From CANJBX01 sp035556735 (GTDB lineage: Bacteria; Pseudomonadota; Alphaproteobacteria; Rhizobiales; Xanthobacteraceae), in the NCBI GenBank assembly GCA_035556735.1, contig DATMFF010000004.1, positions 1-64,000 on the forward strand: a stretch of DNA of 64,000 nucleotides, given 5' to 3'. The notes beneath the pieces were generated by a model that saw only the letters and a list, made by a program, of their open reading frames with translations, searched no databases and was not told the DNA's origin. The position numbers and the translations under genes were made by a program. This document shows positions 1-7,743 of this stretch, piece by piece (within the stretch, counting starts at the first letter, position 1; each line of letters opens with the position of its first letter).

Positions 1-105
1 AGGCCTCGAACCACACCCGCAGCCACGGTGGTGGCGCTTGGGTTCCATCGCCACACGTCGCCTCGCGCAGCGCACTATCCGACACGGGCGCACCGCCTCT
101 CCACC

Positions 106-205
106 TGTCATGCCCGCGCACGCGGGCATCCAGTATCCACCGCCGCTGCGGCGTGACCCCCGTCGCCGCGGCGTACTGGATCGCCCGCTGTCGCGGGCGA
201 TGACA
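106..205. repeat. Dispersed palindromic repeat, family A, copy 1
   Basis: The element begins GTCATGCCCGC and ends GCGGGCGATGAC. Inside are facing ATCCAGTA and TACTGGAT boxes, and the left arm is itself a small palindrome (CCCGCGCACGCGGG). Further family A copies lie at 2450-2549, 2740-2836 and, as a variant, 6010-6108. The first 434 bases of the window show no credible gene; this repeat is the only structure I see there. Confidence 0.8.
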
Positions 206-434
206 CCCCGAACGGTTTCGCCGTCGGGTCCATCGCACCACGAGCACTACATTCGCGCCACATGCGCGTTCTGCGTGTCGCCGCGCGCAAAGTGACGACG
301 ATTGGTGTCATCGCACGCATCGGACGCGGAACCCGATATGGCGTCGCACGTTCGTCTGGACCAAAGGCCGGCCTCTGCCGGCCTGCGCGCGTGCTGCGCA
401 CGGCCGCGCGCATATCGGATACCAGGAGGAGCGG

Positions 435-2234
435 ATGACCAGGACGACCTTACTCAGTACGGCGGCGATGCTGGCGGCCCTGTCCGTCGCGTCGGCGCAG
501 ACCATGCCGTCCGGCGGCGCGGCCGGCGGCGAGCCCGGCCGCGGCGGCGCATCGCAGATGTCGCCGCGCGGCGAGATCAACCGTGGCGCGGACAGCCAGC
601 GCTCCGGCGGCGAGATGCAGAAGAACGCGCAGCCGCGCGCCGGCACCTCGGGCGCGGCGCAAGGCGAGAGCGGCGCGCGCGGCGAGATGATGGATCGCGC
701 CGAGCGCAAGGGCATGGATCGCAAGGGCATGGAGCGCGGCGGAACCAGCGGTCAGGCGCGCGGCGCCTCCGACGCGGACCGCAACGGCAACAGCGCCCAG
801 CGCGGCGAAGAGAGCAAGGGCAAGGCCGCCCAGTCGAAATCGTCGTCGCCGTCGGCGGCCTCGGGACGCGCCGAGGACAAGGACGGCAGCAAGGCCGGCG
901 ACAGGAACGCCGCGTCCAAGAACGCCGATTCCAAGGACAGCGCGTCCAAGGACAGCGCGTCCAAGAGCAGCGAGTCCAAGAGCACCGACAGCAAGAGCAG
1001 CGACAAGAACGCCGCCTCGTCCTCGCAGCAGCCTTCGGCGCGCTCGGCTCAGTCTCCGTCCGCGACGCAGTCGCAGCCCTCGGCGCAGAGCCGCTCGGCC
1101 GACCCGCAGCAGAGCCAGAGCCGCACGACCACGCAGCAGTCCACCACGTCGTCCACGACGACGCAGGCGAGCGGCACCGTCGACCTGACGCCGCAGCAGA
1201 CCACCACCATCCGGCAGACCGTGCTGTCGCGCCGCGACGTGCCGCGCGTCGACCACGTCGACTTCGCGATCAGCGTCGGCACCGTGGTGCCGCGCCACGT
1301 TCACGTGGTCGAGGTGCCGCCCACCCTGATCGAGATCCACCCCGAGTGGCGCGGCCATGAGTATTTCGTGGTCGAGGACGAGATCATCATTCTCGACAAT
1401 TCGCGCCGCATCGTCGCGACCGTGCCGGTCGGCGATCACCGTGCCTCGCGCGGCGGCTCGGGCGGCGCGGTCCACGCCCAGGCGCTCGACCTCGAGCCCG
1501 ACCAGATCCGCCAGGTGCAGTTGGTGCTGATCGAGCGCGGCTATCTCGAAGGCGAGCCGGACGGCATCCTCGGGCCGCGCACGCGCGAGGCGCTGGTGAC
1601 CTACCAGCGGCGCGAGGGCATCGCGGTGTCCGGCGTCATCGACACCACGACGGTGACCCGTCTCGGCGTGGCCGATCGTATCGGCGTGAGCACCACGACG
1701 ACCACGGGCAGCGCCAGCTCGACCTCGACCACCACGCGGGGCTCCTCGACGAGCGGCTCCGGCGCGGCGGCCGGGACCTCCGGCCAGTCCTCGTCCGGCC
1801 AGCCGGGCGCCGGCACGGCCGATGCGCCGCGCGGCGCGACGAAGCCCTCGGGCGCGGCGGACCAGCGCTCGCAGTCCTCGCCCAACGCGTCGTCTTCGAC
1901 CAGCGGGCAGGGCTCCTCGTCCGCGTCCCCGAAGGCGAGCCAGAATCCCTCGCCGAGCGGCAACAGCGGCTCGTCGCTGCGCGGCTCGTCGGGCTCGTCG
2001 ATGAACGGTTCGTCCGGCACCTCGGGCAGCGGTTCGGGCAGCCTGTCGGGCAGCGGTTCGTCCTCGGGCATGTCGGGCACCTCCGGCTCGGGCAGCCTGT
2101 CGGGTTCGTCGGGCGCGTCCGGCTCCGGCCTGTCGGGCGGCGCGTCGGACTCGGGGAGCAACGCGCTCAAGGAGAAGCCGCAGTCGCGCAAGGAGCCCGG
2201 CGGCGCGAACGGATCGAGCGGATCCTCCCGCTAG
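435..2234 (+). CDS. Secreted DUF1236 and peptidoglycan-binding domain protein with Ser/Gly-rich tail
   Basis: A 599-residue protein with an N-terminal signal peptide (Ala/Leu-rich core ending near ASAQ, about residue 22). Residues 25-235 are low complexity: Gly/Arg-rich, then a Lys/Ser stretch repeating KDSASK-like units. A DUF1236 domain follows (about 250-335; it begins VDLTPQQTTTIRQTV and contains VPRHVHVVEVPP). Next is a peptidoglycan-binding type 1 domain (about 345-415, with GYLEGEPDGILGPRTREAL), then a long Ser/Gly tail. The start is fixed by AGGAGGA at 424-430, 4 bases upstream. It is probably periplasmic or cell-wall associated. The low-complexity flanks are far longer than the two folded domains. 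The specific role is unknown. Confidence 0.85.
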   Translation: MTRTTLLSTAAMLAALSVASAQTMPSGGAAGGEPGRGGASQMSPRGEINRGADSQRSGGEMQKNAQPRAGTSGAAQGESGARGEMMDRAERKGMDRKGMERGGTSGQARGASDADRNGNSAQRGEESKGKAAQSKSSSPSAASGRAEDKDGSKAGDRNAASKNADSKDSASKDSASKSSESKSTDSKSSDKNAASSSQQPSARSAQSPSATQSQPSAQSRSADPQQSQSRTTTQQSTTSSTTTQASGTVDLTPQQTTTIRQTVLSRRDVPRVDHVDFAISVGTVVPRHVHVVEVPPTLIEIHPEWRGHEYFVVEDEIIILDNSRRIVATVPVGDHRASRGGSGGAVHAQALDLEPDQIRQVQLVLIERGYLEGEPDGILGPRTREALVTYQRREGIAVSGVIDTTTVTRLGVADRIGVSTTTTTGSASSTSTTTRGSSTSGSGAAAGTSGQSSSGQPGAGTADAPRGATKPSGAADQRSQSSPNASSSTSGQGSSSASPKASQNPSPSGNSGSSLRGSSGSSMNGSSGTSGSGSGSLSGSGSSSGMSGTSGSGSLSGSSGASGSGLSGGASDSGSNALKEKPQSRKEPGGANGSSGSSR

Positions 2235-2261
2235 CCGCCCGCACGCGCGAGAACACGAACG

Positions 2262-2289
2262 GCGCCCCGCTTCGGCGGGGCGCTTTTTT
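2262..2289 (+). terminator. Rho-independent terminator after the DUF1236 gene
   Basis: A perfect 9-bp stem, GCGCCCCGC with GCGGGGCGC, closes a TTCG tetraloop and is followed by six T residues. It starts 27 bases after the stop codon. Confidence 0.95.
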
Positions 2290-2317
2290 ATGACGAGGGC
2301 CCGAACGTGGCCACACC

Positions 2318-2836
2318 GTCATTGCGAGGAGCGCAGCGACGAAGCAATCCAGAACCGCCCCGCAGCCATGGATTGCGCCGTCGGGCCTGCGGCCCTCCTC
2401 GCAATGACCCGGGCGCGCGCGCGACACGCGACGCACCGCCCTCTCCACCTGTCATGCCCGCGCACGCGGGCATCCAGTACCCACCGCCGTCGCGGTTCCA
2501 GCACCTGCGCTGCGGCATACTGGATCGCCCCGCTTTCGCGGCGACGATGTCGCGCACGACATCGCCGCACCGTCATTGCGAGGAGCACTCGGGTTGGCGC
2601 TGACGCGCCGCCCGAGCACAGGCTCCGCGACGAAGCAATCCAGAACCGCCCCTCGGCTCTGGATTGCGTCGTCTGGTCCGCGGCCCTCCTCGCAATGACT
2701 GGGACACGCACGTGAAAGGCGACGCACCGCCTCTCCACCTGTCATGCCCGCGCACGCGGGCATCCAGTAGCCACCGCCGTCGCGGTTCCATCACCTGCGC
2801 TGCGGCGTACTGGATCGCCGCTTGCGCGGCGATGAC
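2318..2836. repeat. Alternating repeat array B-A-B-A
   Basis: Four palindromic elements sit in tandem. Family B copies (GTCATTGCGAGGAG ... CTCCTCGCAATGAC) are at 2318-2408 and 2572-2699; family A copies are at 2450-2549 and 2740-2836. Both families share the same frame: GTCAT at one end, ATGAC at the other, and facing ATCCAG and CTGGAT boxes inside. The second B copy carries an extra inserted arm of about 35 bases. The B+A pair is therefore duplicated as a unit. No gene overlaps this stretch. Confidence 0.85.
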
Positions 2837-3189
2837 GTCGTGCGGGGTGCGCGCGCAGTGTTCTCCACTGGCGTCAGGCGCGAGCTTGACCGGCGCATTC
2901 ATCAAAAAAATCGATCCGAACCATGGCCTGCCGCATCAGGCCCGGCAGTGACCAGACGTTCGACAGCGCAGCCTCGTGACTGATAATTTTCCCCATACTT
3001 CCCATCGCCAAATCCGTCCGTTTCCCTCCCGCTTCTGCGGGCGTAGCCCTTCTCCACGCACACGCGCGCGCCGCGTCGTGACGCATCGCCCGCCGCCACG
3101 GGTCGTCCCGTGACGGGGCACGGCGGAGCCGTGCCGCGGGCGTCGCTCGCGCGCCTCGCGCCGCGCTCAACCCACGCCGGAGAATCGCC
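2837..3189. other. Gene-free stretch upstream of the terminase gene
   Basis: About 350 bases with no convincing coding region on either strand. A short segment around 2975-3015 is less G+C rich than its surroundings and could hold a promoter, but I cannot assign convincing -35 and -10 boxes. Confidence 0.4.
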
Positions 3190-3891
3190 ATGCCCCAGCT
3201 CCTTCATCCCAAGCACGAGGCCTTCTGCCAGGCCTATGCGCGCGGGCCGCACGCGGGCAACTGCCAGGCCGCCTATGTCGCGGCCGGCTACGCGCCGCAC
3301 CATGCCAACGCCTATCGCCTCGCCGGCCGCCTGCACATCAAGGCCCGCATCGCCGAGCTCATGGAGGAGAACGCCGCGATCGAGCGTGGCGCCACCCGGC
3401 GCGCCGTCGAGGCGCTCGCGCTCGACCGCGACTCCGTGCTGCGCGAGCTCAAGGCCATCGGCTTCGCCAACATGTTCGACTATCTCACCGTGGACGACGA
3501 CGAGCGCGTGCACGTCGATCTCGCGCGCCTCGCGCACGCCAAGGGCGCGCCGGTGAGCGAGCTCACGGTCGAATACGGCGCCGCGGACGGCGAGGGGGCG
3601 CCCGTGCAGCGTGTGCGCCTGCGCCTGCACGACAAGCACGCCGCGCTCATGGCGCTCGCGCGCCACCTCGGCCTGATGCCCTCGCGCGTGCGCGTCGGCA
3701 TCGACGCGATGGCGCCGCCCGACGACCCCGACCTGTCCGACGAGGAGAAGCAGACGCGCGTCATCGACGGCCTCGTGGCGCTCACGCGCGAGGGCGTCGA
3801 CATTCCCGGTCTGCTGGCGCGCGCGCTCGAGGAGGCCAAGGCGCGCGACGCCGCGCGCATCCCCGCGCCGCGCGTGCCCGCGATCCAGTGA
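3190..3891 (+). CDS. Orphan phage-type terminase small subunit
   Basis: A 233-residue protein. Residues 5-60 match the terminase small subunit (Terminase_2) pattern: KHEAFCQAY, then a CQAAYVAAGYAP segment and an IKARIAELMEEN helix, consistent with a DNA-binding helix-turn-helix. The following LRELKAIGFANMFDYL segment is also typical of this family. In phages the protein recognises packaging sites for the large terminase. No large terminase, portal, capsid or integrase lies nearby; the neighbours are palindromic repeats and a TSUP permease. It is either a prophage remnant or a domesticated DNA-binding protein. The start has a modest GGAGA site at 3179-3183. Family assignment is good; function here is unknown. 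Confidence 0.75.
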   Translation: MPQLLHPKHEAFCQAYARGPHAGNCQAAYVAAGYAPHHANAYRLAGRLHIKARIAELMEENAAIERGATRRAVEALALDRDSVLRELKAIGFANMFDYLTVDDDERVHVDLARLAHAKGAPVSELTVEYGAADGEGAPVQRVRLRLHDKHAALMALARHLGLMPSRVRVGIDAMAPPDDPDLSDEEKQTRVIDGLVALTREGVDIPGLLARALEEAKARDAARIPAPRVPAIQ

Positions 3892-3933
3892 GCGGCCGGA
3901 ACGCAGGCAGCCTTGCGGGGCGCGGTGTGAGTC

Positions 3934-4346
3934 GTCATTGCGAGGAGGGCGTTAGCCCGACGACGCAATCCAGTGAACGTTTCAGCACTGGATCGCGTCG
4001 TCGCTGCGCGCCTCGCGATGACGAGAACGTTCGATCATCACGCTCGAGGTCTTTGGCAAGCGCGGCAGTGCGGCAGGTTCACCTCTCCCCGCCGGGGAGA
4101 GGTCGACCGCCGCAGGCGGTCGGGTGAGGGGGCTGCGGGCCGCGCCGTCATTGCGAGGAGGCTCGCAGAGCCGACGACGCAATCCAGATCGGCGGTTGGG
4201 TCCTGGATCGCGTCATCGCTGCGCTCTTCGCGATGACGGGAACGACGCGCGAGGCCGTTGGACGGCACGGCGGTGCCGCAGGTCCGCCTCTCCCCGCACG
4301 TGAGAAGGTCGGCACGCGAAGCGTGACGGGTGAGGGGCGCGGTTCG
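3934..4346. repeat. Two tandem composite repeat units (B + spacer + C)
   Basis: Unit 1 has a family B palindrome at 3934-4023, a spacer, and a family C palindrome at 4080-4133 (CCTCTCCCCGCC, GGGGAGAGG, then CCGCAGGCGG and GGTGAGGGG). Unit 2 begins immediately at 4147 with another B copy (to 4237) and a more diverged C copy at 4284-4340. The spacers share the words TTCGATCATCACGCT and GCGGCAGGT with the units at 5334-5962. The array ends about 140 bases before the TSUP gene. Confidence 0.85.
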
Positions 4347-4482
4347 AATCGCAATCGGCTTTCGGAAAAAGATCAAGCGAAAAAACGACAGGCCATGACC
4401 GCGATTCAATCCGCTGCGCGCATGGTCTAGATTGTCGCTCGTGCGCGACCGTCATCGCGCGATGGTGCATGGACGAGGGCTG

Positions 4483-5232
4483 ATGGACGAATCGTGGTGG
4501 CTGTTCTTCTTCGTCGGCGTGGGCGCGCAGCTCGTGGACGGCGCGCTCGGCATGGCGTTCGGCGTGATCTCGACCACGGTCCTGCTCTCGTTCGGCGTCG
4601 CGCCCGCGCAGGCGAGCGCCATGGTGCACATCGCCGAGATCTTCACCACCGCGGCCTCGGGCGCCTCGCATCTCCTCCACCGCAACATCGACTGGGCGAT
4701 CGTGCGCCGCATCGCCATCCCCGGCGTCATCGGCGGCGTCCTCGGCGCGACGCTGCTCAGCACCGTCGAGGGCCGCATGATCGCGCCGCTGGTGAGCGCC
4801 TATCTCGGCCTCATGGGCCTGCTCATCCTCGCGCGCGCGCTGCGCATGTTCGCGCCGGTGGAGCCGCGGCGGCGCGGCACCTCGTTCGTCGGCTTCGCGG
4901 GCGGGCTGCTCGACGCGATCGGCGGCGGCGGCTGGGGCCCGATCGTCACCAGCACGCTGGTCGGCGCCGGCCACGTGCCGCGCTACGTCATCGGCTCGGT
5001 CAACCTCACCGAGTTCGTCGTCACCGTCGCGACCTCCGCCACCTTCGTCGTCACGCTCGGCCTCGCCGACCTGATGCCGGTGATTCCGCTCGTGCTCGGC
5101 GGCCTCGTGAGCGCGCCGTTCGCGGGCTATCTGCTGAAGGTCGTCAACACGCGCGTGCTGATGGCGGCGGTCGGCGCGCTCATCCTGGCGCTGAGCGCGC
5201 GCACGTTCCTCAAGATGGCCGGCGTGCTGTGA
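4483..5232 (+). CDS. TSUP (TauE/SafE) family membrane permease
   Basis: A 249-residue protein of about eight hydrophobic segments, the length and pattern of TauE/SafE permeases, which move sulfonates, sulfite or other small organic anions. Family-typical glycine motifs are visible: VDGALGMAFG near the start of repeat 1 and LLDAIGGGGWGP in repeat 2, reflecting the internal duplication of the fold. I chose the ATG at 4483 (MDESWW), preceded by GAGGG; upstream in-frame TTG (4432) and ATG (4462) codons are possible but lie before the first membrane segment. It is flanked on both sides by palindromic repeat arrays and has no evident operon partner. Substrate cannot be predicted. Confidence 0.85.
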   Translation: MDESWWLFFFVGVGAQLVDGALGMAFGVISTTVLLSFGVAPAQASAMVHIAEIFTTAASGASHLLHRNIDWAIVRRIAIPGVIGGVLGATLLSTVEGRMIAPLVSAYLGLMGLLILARALRMFAPVEPRRRGTSFVGFAGGLLDAIGGGGWGPIVTSTLVGAGHVPRYVIGSVNLTEFVVTVATSATFVVTLGLADLMPVIPLVLGGLVSAPFAGYLLKVVNTRVLMAAVGALILALSARTFLKMAGVL

Positions 5233-5267
5233 GGCGGTCGCCGCGCGTCGTCGTCCCCGGCTGCGCC

Positions 5268-5962
5268 GCTCACCCGCTCGCTGCGCTCGCGACCTCTCCC
5301 CGCCTGCGGGGAGAGGTGGGCGCCGTGCCATGGCGCAGACGCAGTGTTCCGGCGTCTTCGCGATGACGCGAACGACGCGTTCGATCATCACGCTGACGCC
5401 TTGGGAGCGCACGGCGGTGCGGCAGGTTCACCTCTCCCCGCCTGCGGGGAGAGAGCCTGCCCTCGGGCCACGACCCGAGGGTCGGCACGCGAGCGTGACG
5501 GGTGAGGGGCTGCGGGCCGCGTCGTCATTGCGAGGAGGCTCGCAGAGCCGACGAAGCAATCCAGTGCAACGTCTCGGCACTGGATCGCGTCGTCGCTGCG
5601 CTCCTCGCGATGACGGGAACGACATGTTCGATCATCGCGCTGACGCCTTTGGAAAGCGCAGCGCCGCCACTTGCCCACCTCTCCCCGCCTGCGGGGAGAG
5701 GTCGACCGCCGCAGGCGGTCGGGTGAGGGGGCTGCGCGCCGCGCCGTCATTGCGAGGAGGCCCGCAGAGCCGACGAAGCAATCCAGTTCAACGTCTCGGC
5801 ACTGGATCGCATCGTCGCTGCGCTCCTCGCGATGACGGGAACGACATGTTCGGTATCACGCTGACGTCTTTTGCAAGGCGCAGCGCCGCCACTTGCCCAC
5901 CTCTCCCCGCCGGGGAGAGGTCGACCGCCGCAGGCGGTCGGGTGAGGGGGTCCATGCCTCGA
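5268..5962. repeat. Composite repeat array after the TSUP gene
   Basis: An inverted family C element (5268-5318) is followed by a 5'-truncated composite unit (5334-5511) and two near-identical tandem composite units starting at 5524 and 5746, so the period is 222 bases. Each full unit is a B palindrome (5524-5614 and 5746-5836), a spacer of about 65 bases, and a C palindrome (5681-5731 and 5897-5951). The last two units agree over most of their length, indicating recent duplication. No gene lies here. Confidence 0.85.
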
Positions 5963-6009
5963 TGGTCCGGCCGGATCAGGGCGGCTGCGATGCGAAAAAC
6001 CTCTCGGGT

Positions 6010-6108
6010 GTCATCGCCCGCGAACGCGGGCGATCCAGTACTCCGCAGCGATCGTTTCAAGCACCGGTGTCATTGGTTACTGGATGCTCCGCTTGCGCGG
6101 AGCATGAC
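6010..6108. repeat. Family A palindrome, variant copy
   Basis: It starts GTCATCGCCCGCGAACGCGG, contains ATCCAGTA and facing TACTGGAT, and ends GCGGAGCATGAC. The two outer arms differ from each other in sequence but each remains self-complementary. It lies 89 bases beyond the cysG stop codon and could shape the 3' end of that minus-strand transcript. Confidence 0.75.
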
Positions 6109-6196
6109 AAGCCGAGAGCGTCCGATTCCAACTGACCCATTCCTTGTCGCGGCCCGGTATACGCCCACGGACGAACTATCCCGTCCGACCGAACCC

Positions 6197-7663
6197 TCAC
6201 CCCGCCACGTGCTGGCTCGCGTGCTGCGGGTCGCGCGCGGCGAGCGCGCCCGCCATGGCGCGGCCGATCATCACCAGCACCGGCCCCTCGAGGTGCGTGC
6301 GCGCGAGCGCCTCCGCCATCGCGCCGATCGGCGCCGCGATCGCGCGCTCGCTCGCGCGCGTGGCGTTGGCGACGGCGACCGCCGGCGTTGCCGGATCGAG
6401 GCCCTGCGCGATGGCGCGGTCCGCGAGGTCGCCCAGCGTCTTCTTCGGCATGTAGACGATCGTCGTCGCGCAGGCGTCGGCGATGCTCGTCCAGTCGATG
6501 TCGTCCGGCAGCTTGCCGTGCCTGTCGTGGCCGGTGATGTACTGCACACGCCGCGCCGCCGCGCGCTCGGTGAGCGAGACGCCCAGGCGCGCCGCCGCGC
6601 CCTGCGCCGAGGTGATGCCTGGCACCACCTCGACGGCGACGCCGGCCGCGCGGCAGGCCTCGATCTCTTCGGTGGCGCGCGCGAAGATCAGCGGGTCGCC
6701 GCCCTTGAGCCGCACCACGCGGCGGCCGCCCTTGGCGAGCGCGACCATCAGCGCGTTGATCTCGTCCTGCTTGCACGAGGGGCCGTAGCCGGTCTTGCCG
6801 ACCAGCATCTTCTTGGCCTCGCGCCGCGCGAAGTCGAGCACCTCGCGCGCGACGAGGTCGTCGAACAGGATCACGTCGGCCGATTGCAGCGCGCGCACGG
6901 CGCGCAGCGTCAGCAGCTCGGGATCGCCCGGGCCGGCGCCGACCAGCGTCACCGATCCCGCCTGCGCCGCCGCGGCCTGGCCGCGCGCGTCGGCGAGCAG
7001 CGCCTCGTAGTGGCTGTCGGCGGGGTCCTCGTCGGGATGGCGCAGCGCGTGCGCGGTGAAGAGCTGCCAGAAGCGGCGGCGCGCCTCGAACGGGAGGCCG
7101 GAGGCCTTCACCGCCGTGCGCCAGCGCCGCGCCGCGCCCGCCCAGGCGGAGAAGCCGCGCGGCAGCATCGCCTCGAGCTTGGCGCGCACCGCCTGGCCGA
7201 ACACCGGCGCCGCGCCGTCGGTGGAGATGCCGATCACGAGCGGCGAGCGGTTGACGATGGCGCCGAAGGCGAAGTCGCAGACATCCGGCTGGTCGATGAC
7301 GTTGACCGGCACGCCCGCCGCGCGCGCGGCCGCCGCGAATTTCTCCGCCTCGTCCGCGTCCGGGAAGTCCCCGACCGCGAGCGCCGCGCCGACTATGTCA
7401 TTCTCTCTCCAGTCTCTCTCATTGAGCACGATCCGCCCGCCCGGCGGGCTCGCCGCGACCTCGCGCATCTCGCGTCCGGGCGATATCGCGCAGACCTCGA
7501 CCTGCGCACCCGCCGCCGACAGCAGTTCCGCCTTCCACGCCGCCGCCGGGCGCCCTCCGGCGACGATCACGCGCCTGCCCTTGAGCGCGAAAAAAACCGG
7601 CAGCCGCGCCAGTTCCTCCATGCGCGGGCTCGCCGTTTCGGCCGGGGTGCGGATCTCGTGCAT
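6197..7663 (-). CDS. cysG: Sirohaem synthase CysG (trifunctional)
   Basis: A 488-residue protein with the usual two halves. Residues 1-215 are the NAD-dependent precorrin-2 dehydrogenase/ferrochelatase part, with a dinucleotide-binding start (VIVAGGRPAAAWK) and VNVIDQPDVCDFAFGAIV. Residues 230-480 are the S-adenosylmethionine uroporphyrinogen-III methyltransferase, with VGAGPGDPELLTLRA, VRLKGGDPLIFARATEE and YMPKKTLGDLA. Together these make sirohaem from uroporphyrinogen III. It is the last gene of the nrt-nir-nas run, 80 bases after nasA, which fits supply of sirohaem to NirA. The first glycine motif has Ala where GGG is common, but overall length and order are normal. Confidence 0.96.
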   Translation of the reverse strand: MHEIRTPAETASPRMEELARLPVFFALKGRRVIVAGGRPAAAWKAELLSAAGAQVEVCAISPGREMREVAASPPGGRIVLNERDWRENDIVGAALAVGDFPDADEAEKFAAAARAAGVPVNVIDQPDVCDFAFGAIVNRSPLVIGISTDGAAPVFGQAVRAKLEAMLPRGFSAWAGAARRWRTAVKASGLPFEARRRFWQLFTAHALRHPDEDPADSHYEALLADARGQAAAAQAGSVTLVGAGPGDPELLTLRAVRALQSADVILFDDLVAREVLDFARREAKKMLVGKTGYGPSCKQDEINALMVALAKGGRRVVRLKGGDPLIFARATEEIEACRAAGVAVEVVPGITSAQGAAARLGVSLTERAAARRVQYITGHDRHGKLPDDIDWTSIADACATTIVYMPKKTLGDLADRAIAQGLDPATPAVAVANATRASERAIAAPIGAMAEALARTHLEGPVLVMIGRAMAGALAARDPQHASQHVAG

Positions 7664-7743
7664 GACACCTGTTCCCTCGCTGGGCCCTCACGTAACCAAG
7701 CAATTTCAGTGCCAAACCGTGTTGGCGGGCTGCGTCGCTCGCG

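Noticed and set aside
3190..3891. A prophage region
   Set aside because: Only the terminase small subunit is phage-like; no structural, integrase or lysis genes and no attachment sites were found.
3934..6108. Repeat arrays considered as CRISPR
   Set aside because: Units are about 90-220 bases, palindromic and unevenly spaced, with no short direct repeats or unique spacers and no cas genes.
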